Shown in pieces: positions 1-7,119 of a stretch of 20,720 nucleotides of DNA. Every line of letters begins with the position of its first letter. Position 1 is the stretch's first letter. The notes beneath the pieces are model-generated. The model ran no database searches. It was not told the origin of the DNA and was given only the letters and a program-made list of their open reading frames with translations. A program made the position numbers and the translations under genes. This DNA is from Bacteriovoracaceae bacterium UBA6261 (lineage in GTDB: Bacteria > Bdellovibrionota > Bacteriovoracia > Bacteriovoracales > Bacteriovoracaceae), in assembly GCA_002440825.1 (NCBI GenBank), contig DJVH01000128.1, forward strand, positions 1 to 20,720. The letters run 5' to 3'.

Positions 1-995
1 GCGGCTGGATGATGTGGAACTGGCTAGTGAGTTCACTCTTTTTTGGCTGCGAAGTTGTTTTGTATGAAGGATCACCGGCATTTCCTTCTCCTGAACACTA
101 TTTTAAAATGATCGACAGGGTGGGAATTTCTGTTTTTGGAACTTCGCCGAAATTTTTGAAGGCCCTTGAAGATACGAATGCCAATTTAAATTCAGATTTT
201 TCATCGCTGGAAGTGATGCTTTCCACTGGCTCACCGCTTTTACCGGAACAATACGATTTCGTTTATAACAAAGTGAAAAAGAATCTTCAGCTCTCGAGCA
301 TTTCCGGCGGCACAGATATTATTGGGTGCTTTATGCTGGGAAATCCCGTTCTGCCCGTTTATCGGGGAGAAATTCAATGCCTGGGTCTCGGTCTCGACGT
401 CGCGGCCATTAACGAAAGAGGGGAATCGCTGATTGAACAGGAAGGCGAACTTGTCTGCTGCCAGACTTTTCCCAATCGTCCTGTTTCTTTTTTAGATGAC
501 CCTCAAAATGAAAAAATCAATGCGGCCTATTTTGAGCAGAATCCCGGTGTCTGGACGCATGGTGATTTTGTCAAAATCACATCACATGGTGGAGTGATTG
601 TTTATGGACGATCAGATGCGACGTTAAATCCCGGCGGAGTCAGAATCGGAACGGCGGAAATTTATCGTCAAACCGAAACACTTCCTTTTATCCTCGATTC
701 TCTCTGTGTGGGAAAAAATACTAACGGTGATGTTGATGTTCTTCTCTTTGTAAAATTAAAAGAAGGGGAGGAGCTCACTCCCGAGAGAAAAAAACAAATC
801 AAAGAACAAATTAAAAAGAACACAACTCCACGGCATGTTCCCAGAGAGATTCATGTCGTTCAAGACATTCCCTATACCCGGTCCGGAAAAAAGGTCGAGC
901 TTGCCGTTTCCAAAATTATTCACGGAAAGCCTGTGACGAATATTGAGGCCCTCGCCAATCCCGAATCACTCAAAGAATACGAACGTTTTGTTTAG
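1..995 (+). CDS. aacS: Acetoacetate-CoA ligase, C-terminal half (partial at 5' end)
   Basis: The enzyme activates acetoacetate with ATP and CoA to acetoacetyl-CoA in the cytoplasm, feeding ketone-body or polyhydroxybutyrate carbon into central metabolism. The frame is open from the window edge: GGC TGG precede the first ATG at 9, giving GWMMWNWLVS, a stretch typical of acetoacetyl-CoA synthetases, so the real start lies left of the window. Numbering from the ATG at 9, adenylate-forming (ANL) motifs follow in order: TGSPLLPE (73-80), SGGTDI (99-104), WTHGDF (182-187), GRSDATLNPGGVRIG (200-214), and PYTRSGKK (288-295), whose lysine 294 is the expected catalytic A10 lysine. About 330 of the usual ~650 residues are visible and the C-terminus looks complete. 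A weak terminator-like sequence follows. Confidence in the family is high; the exact substrate rests on the GWMMWNW region and overall similarity. Confidence 0.9.
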   Translation, partial: GWMMWNWLVSSLFFGCEVVLYEGSPAFPSPEHYFKMIDRVGISVFGTSPKFLKALEDTNANLNSDFSSLEVMLSTGSPLLPEQYDFVYNKVKKNLQLSSISGGTDIIGCFMLGNPVLPVYRGEIQCLGLGLDVAAINERGESLIEQEGELVCCQTFPNRPVSFLDDPQNEKINAAYFEQNPGVWTHGDFVKITSHGGVIVYGRSDATLNPGGVRIGTAEIYRQTETLPFILDSLCVGKNTNGDVDVLLFVKLKEGEELTPERKKQIKEQIKKNTTPRHVPREIHVVQDIPYTRSGKKVELAVSKIIHGKPVTNIEALANPESLKEYERFV

Positions 996-1000
996 AGTGT

Positions 1001-1032
1001 GAAAATTCTACCTGATTTTCCCCATTTTTTTT
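1001..1032 (+). terminator. Weak rho-independent terminator candidate after aacS
   Basis: A perfect but AT-rich 6 bp inverted repeat, GAAAAT (1001-1006) and ATTTTC (1015-1020), is followed after CCCA by eight T residues (1025-1032). It lies 5 bp after the aacS stop codon. The low GC stem and the gap before the T-run make it a poor terminator by the usual rules, so this is tentative. Confidence 0.3.
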
Positions 1033-1080
1033 GGATGTGGTAATTTCCTGGCGTTTAAAAAAAAGAAGGGGCCTGTCGTC

Positions 1081-1620
1081 ATGCTAAAGCGTGTTTTATT
1101 TCTCGTCATGATCACATTAAAACTTATGACTCATGAAGCTCATGCTGAAATGAGAGATCTCGACGGGCTTTTAAGAACCGATATCAATGATCGCATTGCC
1201 AGAATTAATGAACTTTCTGTTCACTTGAATGAATCCCTGGCCGAGCTCAAAAAAGTGAAGGCCACTCTGGATGAGGCCGTGGCCCGGGACAACAGCACCA
1301 GACCCGTTAAGGTGTTTCTGAGAAACGCTGGAGCGGCAGCAGCGGCCGTCGGTCTGGCCGGTACTATTCTTTATCAATCAAAAGGAATGAACCCGTCAAA
1401 AATCATTCTCGCCGGCGGATATGGTCTGGCGGCCCTGTCTGTAACTTTTGCCTGGATGGAAAATAAAACGATAAGGTTCAGCCGCGAGGAAGTGATAAAA
1501 CTTCAAATGAGTGTCAAAGATCTTGAAGGCAAGATTGAAATTGAAAAGAGAAATCTGGATCGTGAAGTCCGTCTTCTTTGTCTTGAACAAGGCGGCACTC
1601 CCGTAGAGTGCGATCAATAG
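1081..1620 (+). CDS. Small membrane or exported coiled-coil protein, function unknown
   Basis: A 179 aa protein of no family I recognise. Residues 1-22 form a likely signal peptide ending in HEAHA. Charged heptad-like helix follows at about 33-70, then two short hydrophobic, alanine/glycine-rich segments at about 82-98 and 107-126 that could be a transmembrane hairpin, then a second charged helix at about 132-168. Two cysteines lie near the C-terminus (167 and 177) and could pair if exported. The ATG at 1081 is preceded by AGAAGGGG (1064-1071) at 9 bp spacing, a usable ribosome binding site. The stop lies only 2 bp from the stop of the converging downstream gene, leaving no room for a dedicated terminator. 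A signal-anchored membrane protein with periplasmic or cytoplasmic coiled coils is the most that can be said. Confidence 0.7.
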   Translation: MLKRVLFLVMITLKLMTHEAHAEMRDLDGLLRTDINDRIARINELSVHLNESLAELKKVKATLDEAVARDNSTRPVKVFLRNAGAAAAAVGLAGTILYQSKGMNPSKIILAGGYGLAALSVTFAWMENKTIRFSREEVIKLQMSVKDLEGKIEIEKRNLDREVRLLCLEQGGTPVECDQ

Positions 1621-1622
1621 TC

Positions 1623-2855
1623 TTAAGAACCAAAGATTTTTTTTCTGAGTTCCTGGTATTCTTCCGGAGTAGGATCGCCGTGATATTTTTCTTTGAAGGA
1701 GTTTAAGACGCGCTGAAATTGTTCTTCTTTAATGTCCTCATCTGTTTTTTCTCTGGCTTCACCGGCCTGAATGGCATCAGAAAGCTTTTTAAATTCGTCC
1801 AGAAAACGGGCCTTGGCTTCCTCATTTTCCTCGTCGCTTTTCTCTTCTGCCTCTTCTTTCAGATTCTGGTATTTTTTGTAATAAAAAACGAGACCTGTCC
1901 CGTAGGCGACTGGACGGTACACTTTTCTAAACCGATCGTAATGATCGATGGCATTTTGATTTTTTAATTCAACAATCAATTCGCTTTGATGGGCATCGAG
2001 ACCATCGAGAAGAATTTTTTCCAGGAGATCATCGGAAATTCTCACCCGGTCAATCCAAGGTAAATCGTAGGGAAGAACAAGCAGGCGCCACGCTTTGTAT
2101 TTGCGAACTTTTTTAATGAAAACCTGGGCCTTCGCGAATGAGGTTTCCAGTTCATTTTCCGGAATTCTTTCCAATGTATCTTTCAAACCTCTGACCAGCA
2201 TATCTTCTTCAAGAGCGCGGAAGAGCCTTTCATTCATTGTTTTGGTTTTGTTGACTGAGAAATAGTCGAGTACTGAAACCGGAGCTCCCCTGATAATGAG
2301 GAAAAATTCAGTGGAAAATTCTTCCAGATTTTCTCTGGTCGTTCGTTTGGAAAGATCGAATTTTTTTAAAAGCTTTTGCAGTTTTTTTAATTTGTAGGCA
2401 TTGAGAGTTTCAATCTCTTGTAAAATTCCAGGATGTTCTGCTGTCATCATTATGCGAATTTGTATGGATTCAATCAAGGCCAGTTTCTGTTCAATTGTCA
2501 CCGGATTCATCTTCAGGAGATCAGGCGTCTGGCGCTCATCCTTGAATATTTCAAGCAACCTGAAATATTCGTTTGCATCAAATGAATTGAAGTCTCGTGT
2601 GTTTAAGAGTTTATTCCAGATGGACTTTTGAAAACGAAAATGGCGGAGTTCCGGAGTGTCGGCCCATTTTTTTTCCGGAGAACTCTTTTTGATTGCGGAC
2701 TTATCTTTGGAGAGGATTGAGATTACAAGATCGTTACAGTCGTGCGACTGAATTGAAGCGATTTCTCTTGCAGGCATTTGGACTTTCATTTGTTTGAATC
2801 CAAACAGTGCAACGAGAATCAATGCTGAAATGTAGAGTTTAAAAGGGCGAGTCAG
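1623..2855 (-). CDS. Signal-anchored hypothetical protein, probable non-AUG start
   Basis: A ~410 aa protein I do not recognise. The first start of the usual kind is a TTG at 2820-2822, which would begin in the middle of a hydrophobic segment (ILVALFGF). The frame stays open upstream and includes CTG at 2853-2855, 4 bp after a strong GGAGG (complement of 2860-2864). Starting there adds a basic N-terminus (TRPFK) before the hydrophobic stretch, giving a well-formed signal anchor. The closing upstream stop is TAA 18 bp further on. The rest is highly charged and helical. A short apolar patch sits at RPVAYGTGLVFYY, followed by an acidic, lysine-rich coiled-coil tail ending in KKIFGS. It lies downstream of the DUF4430-like gene on the same strand, 94 bp away, and converges with the 1081 gene. 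Gene reality is likely; function is unknown. Confidence 0.7.
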   Translation of the reverse strand: MTRPFKLYISALILVALFGFKQMKVQMPAREIASIQSHDCNDLVISILSKDKSAIKKSSPEKKWADTPELRHFRFQKSIWNKLLNTRDFNSFDANEYFRLLEIFKDERQTPDLLKMNPVTIEQKLALIESIQIRIMMTAEHPGILQEIETLNAYKLKKLQKLLKKFDLSKRTTRENLEEFSTEFFLIIRGAPVSVLDYFSVNKTKTMNERLFRALEEDMLVRGLKDTLERIPENELETSFAKAQVFIKKVRKYKAWRLLVLPYDLPWIDRVRISDDLLEKILLDGLDAHQSELIVELKNQNAIDHYDRFRKVYRPVAYGTGLVFYYKKYQNLKEEAEEKSDEENEEAKARFLDEFKKLSDAIQAGEAREKTDEDIKEEQFQRVLNSFKEKYHGDPTPEEYQELRKKIFGS

Positions 2856-2859
2856 AATT

Positions 2860-2864
2860 CCTCC
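2860..2864 (-). promoter_or_regulatory. Shine-Dalgarno GGAGG that decides a non-AUG start
   Basis: The minus strand reads GGGAGGAATTCTGACTCG here. This is the only strong ribosome binding site near the 5' end of the 1623-2855 gene, and no ATG or GTG follows it in frame at a suitable distance. CTG at 2855 lies 4 bp downstream, ATT at 2858 lies 1 bp downstream, and the nearest TTG (2822) is 37 bp away. Confidence 0.5.
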
Positions 2865-2910
2865 CGGGCATTAACCAGCCTTATCATATCGGAGTTTCGG
2901 ACTCAGGAAT

Positions 2911-2938
2911 AAAATATTTTTGCGAATAAAAATGTTAA
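2911..2938 (-). promoter_or_regulatory. Possible sigma-70 promoter for the 1623-2855 gene
   Basis: On the minus strand TTAACA (2933-2938, 5 of 6 to TTGACA) is followed after 16 bp by TATTTT (2911-2916, 4 of 6 to TATAAT). The surrounding region is very AT-rich, so chance matches are likely. Read-through from the DUF4430-like gene upstream is an alternative. Confidence 0.25.
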
Positions 2939-2949
2939 AAAATTAAACG

Positions 2950-3420
2950 TTATTTAGAACAGAACTGATCCGCGTGAACTCGCCAGGATGGGATACAGTA
3001 ATCCACCCATTCGCCATTATCGTAAGTCGAATAGCCATAAAACCAGACAAGTTTGTCTTCATTACTGCCAAAAAAATAGTCACTCGGAAGAACATCGGGG
3101 CCCACATTATTGACAGTGTAACACCAGCCGTGAGCGCGCATTTTTTTATCACTTAAAACTTCAATGGAATCGAGTCCAACCGGGGTGCCTAGAATGGAAC
3201 GAAAACCATAATCTCCGCCGTCGTAAGGAATTTTATTTTGATCAAAAAGATCTACACTGACTTTGCCCACACTTTGTTTCAGATCGTTGATCTGAATTGA
3301 ACCGCTGTGAACGGGTTTTTCTGAACAAGGTCCTATGACTTCATAACTGACAGCGCTGGCGTTCAAAGAAAGAACGAGTGTTGTTAAGGTGAAAGCTGGC
3401 AATAGAGCGGACCTGATCAT
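2950..3420 (-). CDS. Secreted DUF4430-like protein
   Basis: A 156 aa exported protein. A clear signal peptide (about residues 1-23, LVLSLNASA then VSYEV) precedes a single small domain. The block MRAHGWCYTVNNVGPDVLP, then SDYFF, then DKLVWFYGY resembles the DUF4430 / transcobalamin C-terminal-like fold, whose hallmark is W-x-Y-x-V-N-x-x near the middle and D-x-(I/V)-x-W-x-Y near the end. Four cysteines (GPC, GWC, DYC, QFC) could form two disulfides in the periplasm or outside. Known DUF4430 domains occur in surface proteins and cobalamin-type binding proteins, but no ligand can be read from this sequence. It is divergently transcribed from the outer-membrane protein gene at 3496, with a promoter region of about 75 bp between them. 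The start ATG at 3418-3420 has only a weak AAGAG ribosome site. Confidence 0.7.
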   Translation of the reverse strand: MIRSALLPAFTLTTLVLSLNASAVSYEVIGPCSEKPVHSGSIQINDLKQSVGKVSVDLFDQNKIPYDGGDYGFRSILGTPVGLDSIEVLSDKKMRAHGWCYTVNNVGPDVLPSDYFFGSNEDKLVWFYGYSTYDNGEWVDYCIPSWRVHADQFCSK

Positions 3421-3434
3421 ATGAACTCTTTTTA

Positions 3435-3462
3435 TTGCATTTTTTTAAAACGGCTTGATAAT
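3435..3462 (+). promoter_or_regulatory. Candidate promoter of the beta-barrel protein gene
   Basis: TTGCAT (3435-3440) and GATAAT (3457-3462, 5 of 6 to TATAAT) are separated by 16 bp. Transcription would start near 3469, about 27 bp before the ATG at 3496 and upstream of its AAGGAGG. The -35 element is weak (3 of 6). The -10 element overlaps the -10 of a candidate promoter on the other strand. Confidence 0.4.
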
Positions 3463-3486
3463 GAACCTAACAAACATCTTTTTCAA
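3458..3486 (-). promoter_or_regulatory. Candidate promoter of the DUF4430-like gene
   Basis: On the minus strand TTGAAA (3481-3486, 5 of 6) is followed after 17 bp by CATTAT (3458-3463, 4 of 6). Transcription would begin near 3450 and reach the ATG at 3420. The element shares five bases with the -10 of the opposing promoter, and its -35 overlaps the ribosome site of the opposing gene. Confidence 0.4.
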
Positions 3487-3495
3487 GGAGGAATC

Positions 3496-4077
3496 ATGGG
3501 GTTTGTAAAGAATTCTATTCTCGCCCTATCAACAGTGATCGCTTTAACGGTCTTTACCAGCGCTGCCAACGCAAGTTTATTAATCGAGCCACACTTGGGT
3601 TATATCGTTGGTGGAAAGTCTGATTACAGCGGCGCAGAGATTAAATGGAATGGTCCTGATTACGGCGCTCGTCTGGGCGGTCAGTGGTTAGGTTTTCAAG
3701 CTGGTCTTGATTACGCTCATTCAACTTTTGATACGGAAGCTTCTGCGTTTGGAATCACGGCAAAGTCGGCCCATAAGCGCGATCTTCTTGGTGCCTTCGT
3801 TGGTTATAAATTTCCGGTTCTTTTAAGAGCATGGGCAACTTACTTTTTCTCTGGAAAAACAACGGCAACTGAAACAACTAGTTCGACAACTGCCGGTGAC
3901 TTTACAAAAGGAAAAGGGATGGAGTTGGGTGTAGGCTTCACAGGTCTTCCAATCGTCAACCTGAACCTCTCATATCGTACGTCAACTGAAGATAAAGATG
4001 AATCTGGAGCACTAAATCCTAAGATGAAAACAAAAGAGTTTCTTCTTAGCGTGAGTGCGCCGTTTACCTTGCTATAA
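3496..4077 (+). CDS. Outer-membrane beta-barrel protein
   Basis: A 193 aa predicted outer-membrane protein. The start at 3496 is chosen over the ATG at 3421 because AAGGAGG (3485-3491) lies 4 bp before it, it yields a proper signal peptide (residues 1-26, ending SAANA), and a candidate promoter lies within the longer reading. The mature part is a run of alternating, aromatic-tipped strands with glycine-rich turns: PHLGYIVGG, YGARLGGQWLGFQAGLDY, RDLLGAFVGYKFP, LRAWATYFFSG, KGMELGVGFTGL, VNLNLSYRT, KEFLLSVSAPF. This is the pattern of a small OmpA/OmpW-sized eight-stranded barrel, although the last residue is leucine rather than the usual phenylalanine. The 3' end overlaps the converging gene at 4064 by 14 bp, and a strong terminator follows at 4096. 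Role is probably structural or a small porin; no ligand is evident. Confidence 0.8.
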   Translation: MGFVKNSILALSTVIALTVFTSAANASLLIEPHLGYIVGGKSDYSGAEIKWNGPDYGARLGGQWLGFQAGLDYAHSTFDTEASAFGITAKSAHKRDLLGAFVGYKFPVLLRAWATYFFSGKTTATETTSSTTAGDFTKGKGMELGVGFTGLPIVNLNLSYRTSTEDKDESGALNPKMKTKEFLLSVSAPFTLL

Positions 4078-4720
4078 TTCCGCTATTATTGATTTCGGGC
4101 AGAGTAATCTCTGCCCGTTTTGGTCTCACTTTTTCATGAACTGTTCTGTCCCATGTTTCAGTCACAAATCCAGTATCAGAATCGACGAGCGCGTGAAAGC
4201 TTGAGAAATTTCCGTTTTTAAAAACATAAGTGACAACCACTTGTTCCATGTAAAGTCCTTTACCGTTTTGAACTTTAATGACAGGAAACTCTTCTTTGAT
4301 CATGACTTTTGTTTCTTCTTCCTGAAAGCGAAGAAGATCATTTCCTAAAATGGTTTTCCAGTCAGGATTGATTTTGTTGATCATCACAAGTTCGGTTCTT
4401 TCATCCTGATAATCATGTCGTTCAATATCGCCAATCAATAAACGATTCTCGCGAATCTGATAAGCGTGATCTTTAGGAAGCGTAAGACCTTTGGCCGGTT
4501 CTGTTTTCACCTGAGCGATTTCTCTGCGAGGTGAAGGAATGCGCGCTTGTTCCAGTTCAACTTTTGTCGAAGGATGAGCGGAAATGTTACGAGTTGCTTT
4601 TTTGACAAAGGTATTCCATCCCGGTCTGCTTGAAGCAAAACCAGCAGGGGCCTTTTTGCTATGATAAGCAATGCCCAGAGCGATCAATGAAGAAAAAAGG
4701 AATAACCAAAACTTTTTCAT
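4064..4720 (-). CDS. Exported protein with PepSY/FTP-like segment, third gene of metallopeptidase operon
   Basis: A 218 aa exported protein. Residues 1-19 (MKKFWLFLFSSLIALGIAY) form a signal peptide or signal anchor. A basic, proline-rich linker (about 20-80) leads into a C-terminal region where residues 155-195 read GLYMEQVVVTYVFKNGNF, then SSFHALVDSDTGFV, then TETWDRTVHE. Strand, short turn, strand and then a D-x-x-TG-x-V turn is the signature of PepSY and FTP propeptide domains, which inhibit and chaperone M4/M36 metallopeptidases when fused to them. The gene starts 2 bp after the stop of the metallopeptidase gene, so the two are almost certainly co-translated. I infer a propeptide-like inhibitor or chaperone acting in trans; this has not been tested, and the match is by eye. 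The last codons contain the terminator hairpin of the converging gene. Confidence 0.7.
   Translation of the reverse strand: MKKFWLFLFSSLIALGIAYHSKKAPAGFASSRPGWNTFVKKATRNISAHPSTKVELEQARIPSPRREIAQVKTEPAKGLTLPKDHAYQIRENRLLIGDIERHDYQDERTELVMINKINPDWKTILGNDLLRFQEEETKVMIKEEFPVIKVQNGKGLYMEQVVVTYVFKNGNFSSFHALVDSDTGFVTETWDRTVHEKVRPKRAEITLPEINNSGIIAR
4096..4121 (+). terminator. Rho-independent terminator of the beta-barrel gene, inside the converging CDS
   Basis: A perfect 9 bp GC-rich stem, CGGGCAGAG (4096-4104) and CTCTGCCCG (4109-4117), encloses a 4 base loop TAAT and is followed by TTTT. It begins 19 bp after the stop codon at 4077. It lies within codons near the 3' end of the minus-strand gene at 4064-4720. 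The minus-strand reading lacks a following T-run, so it should act on the plus strand only. Confidence 0.75.
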
Positions 4721-4722
4721 CG

Positions 4723-7119
4723 TTAATCAACTATCGGTATCTGAAGGTGTAATATTTTATAAGGGCGAGGACCATTCATCTCCACATCTGTAAAGTCATA
4801 TCCATCAGCACTTGGGTCAGCAGTATAATTTGTTTTTGTATTGTCATTTTTCTGTTTATGATAACAGTCATCACAATTTGTGAATCTCACTCTCATACGA
4901 CAGTCAATGACTGTTCCAGGAGGAATGTGTTTCGAAACTTCAAACATAAGAACGTTGCCCCAATCCAGTCCCGGTGCTTTTCCGGTCGTCGGATCGGCCA
5001 TGGTATTACCCCAGGTCGATTTCGGATCAAGTTTAGAGTAGTGCGCCTGATCGGCACCTTTAACGGCCCTGATGAAACAATCTTTCGGATTGGATGGATT
5101 TAAACACATTGAAGAATCAAGTGCGATTTTTGTTTTGAACTCACTTTGAGAAACCCATCTTGTCGATGATGTTTCATTCAATTGCATGAAACACACCGGA
5201 GCAAAATTATCATTGGTTAAAGTGGCGTTTGGTGTTGGCAGAGTACAGCTCACACCGCCTTCAGAAGTCTGCGGCCAGTTGTCTTTTGATTCAGAAGTTG
5301 AAAATTTGCAAGGCTTGCCTGTCGCATCCGCATGATTCCAGTCATTGGCCAGAACCTGGATACCACCCATTGTTGAGTTTGAATTGTTGTAAAGGTTGAG
5401 GGCAATCGCCACAACTTCACCGCGGCTGATTTTTCCGTTGTTGTTGTTGAAGCCAAGATCACTTGGTGTTTGAGACGAAAGTGAACTCGTCATTACACCG
5501 GCCGATTGAAGAGCGGTGATTCCTGCAAGCATTGTCGTTCTGTTGTCGATGACATAAGCAGAACTTGCGTTTGTTGTCGGATCAAAAATGAGAAGATCTT
5601 TGCTGATAAGAACAGATTTTTTTCTATTGTTTGAATTGACAGGTGTAGGTGTTTTTGCGGCATCGACAACACCACCTGCCGTATAGGATTGATTTCTGTT
5701 TTCATTGTATGTTCTGAAAAGAAGCAGCCCGTATTGATCGATCAATGATTCGATCTGATCTCTCGTGTAAATACTTCCCTGGCATTTGTTGAGTGAAGAG
5801 TTGCCGAGAGTCTTCAATAAGTTTTTTGCAAATGTCTGCATGAAGGAACGATAGTTGATCGGATTCACCAGACTGAACCAGTCTCTGGATAAAGTCGAAT
5901 CAGGATCTGTCGGGTAGGCCGATGACAGGTTGATTCTGTTGCTTGAACCACCTTCAACACCTTTTCCGGAAAGATCGCCATGTTCAGCGAGTGTTTCAGT
6001 GACCAGGTTCATGACACTATTAACAGCTTCAGTTTTTGTCATGGCACATTTGTCCTGCAGGTCTGTTGTCAGCGCTACAAGGTAATGTGAAATAATCATA
6101 CCGGCCGTGTGAATATCTTCATTCGGAACTGTTGAATAATTCGGGTTGTACGTTAAATAATCCGGATACGCGAGTCGTTGATCCGGATCAGAGGAAACGG
6201 CAGAAATATGGAGAGGATCATCTTCTGTCATGGGTCTTGAAGCTGCGAGGAAACGGCCTGCTGCCCATTCCGCAAAGTGTGGACGACCATTGACAAAATA
6301 ACTGTAGAAATCCGACAGACCTTCTCCAAGAGCTCCGGCCTCGTCGTAAAAAATATTACCCATGTCTGCTTTTGCATAAGCAAGCGGGTTGCGGATATTG
6401 AGTTGTAGTCTCTGGAAAAAGTGGCCTGCCTCGTGATAAACGACAGTGCTGTCCTGGGCCCATTTTACTGAAGCGTGTTCAGTGAGATACCCAAAACATA
6501 AAGTTCCGAGCGCGCGATCGAAATAAGCGTTATCGGCAGCATCGCAATCAGCGTAGGCGATAAGAGGATTCTGGAGAACATTGAATTGATCAAGACCATT
6601 TCTCAGAGCGAGAGGAAGGGCCGTTTTATAATTGGGCGTTGATCCGGTGTAAGCAAGATCATAGCCGCCGATCAGGTTGCTGAAGAAAGTGTCCATCACT
6701 TTGTTGAGATGGTAGTACGTATTGACTTCGAGAAATTCCGGAGTCGTCGCTCCATAGGCCCATTTGCCATTGGAAGTCTGAAGAGCGGAAGGCGCGTCTT
6801 TATTCTCGCGGACTTCAAAACAATAGGTGAGTCCGTTGCAGGAATTATTACCTGTGAGAAATGAATTGCTGGTAATGTCAGCAACGCTCAATAATTTATT
6901 GAGGTCATATGAATCGGCAAGATTCGTATTTCTTGAAAGGATAATCGGGTTGTCTGCGAGAATTCTTCCCTGGTTGAGCCCCACGGTTGTTGAAGTGACA
7001 ACACTTGAAGAATCGCGTGTTCTGACTCCACTTGTACTGTTGGGTACACACGACGAAAGCACCAGCGAGGCCAGTGCTATTGTCGAAAGTGTTAAAGTGG
7101 TCAGAGTCGTTTTTTTCAT
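4723..7119 (-). CDS. M4/M36-like zinc metallopeptidase lipoprotein
   Basis: A 798 aa predicted surface or periplasmic protease. The signal peptide ends in a lipobox LVLSSC, so Cys24 would be lipidated; Val follows it, which does not suggest inner-membrane retention. The catalytic site is VVYHEAGHFFQ with HEAGH at 229-233, preceded by VNTYYHLNKVMDTFF (132-146), as in thermolysin and fungalysin families. GEGLSD (265-270) supplies the likely third zinc ligand Glu266, and NEDIHTAGMIISHYLVAL matches the downstream helix that carries the conserved His-x-x-Gly. The gap between second His and Glu (33) is longer than in thermolysin (about 20), so it is a divergent clan MA member. No long N-terminal propeptide is apparent: only ~100 residues separate the lipid cysteine from the catalytic domain. 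The C-terminal 250 residues are cysteine-containing and beta-rich with unknown role. The start overlaps the stop of the 1033 aa gene by ATGA, with no good ribosome site, implying coupling. Confidence 0.85.
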   Translation of the reverse strand: MKKTTLTTLTLSTIALASLVLSSCVPNSTSGVRTRDSSSVVTSTTVGLNQGRILADNPIILSRNTNLADSYDLNKLLSVADITSNSFLTGNNSCNGLTYCFEVRENKDAPSALQTSNGKWAYGATTPEFLEVNTYYHLNKVMDTFFSNLIGGYDLAYTGSTPNYKTALPLALRNGLDQFNVLQNPLIAYADCDAADNAYFDRALGTLCFGYLTEHASVKWAQDSTVVYHEAGHFFQRLQLNIRNPLAYAKADMGNIFYDEAGALGEGLSDFYSYFVNGRPHFAEWAAGRFLAASRPMTEDDPLHISAVSSDPDQRLAYPDYLTYNPNYSTVPNEDIHTAGMIISHYLVALTTDLQDKCAMTKTEAVNSVMNLVTETLAEHGDLSGKGVEGGSSNRINLSSAYPTDPDSTLSRDWFSLVNPINYRSFMQTFAKNLLKTLGNSSLNKCQGSIYTRDQIESLIDQYGLLLFRTYNENRNQSYTAGGVVDAAKTPTPVNSNNRKKSVLISKDLLIFDPTTNASSAYVIDNRTTMLAGITALQSAGVMTSSLSSQTPSDLGFNNNNGKISRGEVVAIALNLYNNSNSTMGGIQVLANDWNHADATGKPCKFSTSESKDNWPQTSEGGVSCTLPTPNATLTNDNFAPVCFMQLNETSSTRWVSQSEFKTKIALDSSMCLNPSNPKDCFIRAVKGADQAHYSKLDPKSTWGNTMADPTTGKAPGLDWGNVLMFEVSKHIPPGTVIDCRMRVRFTNCDDCYHKQKNDNTKTNYTADPSADGYDFTDVEMNGPRPYKILHLQIPIVD

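Noticed and set aside
3421..3495. ATG at 3421 as start of the beta-barrel gene
   Set aside because: The 25 extra residues precede an otherwise perfect signal peptide, the region carries candidate promoters, and AAGGAGG points to the ATG at 3496.
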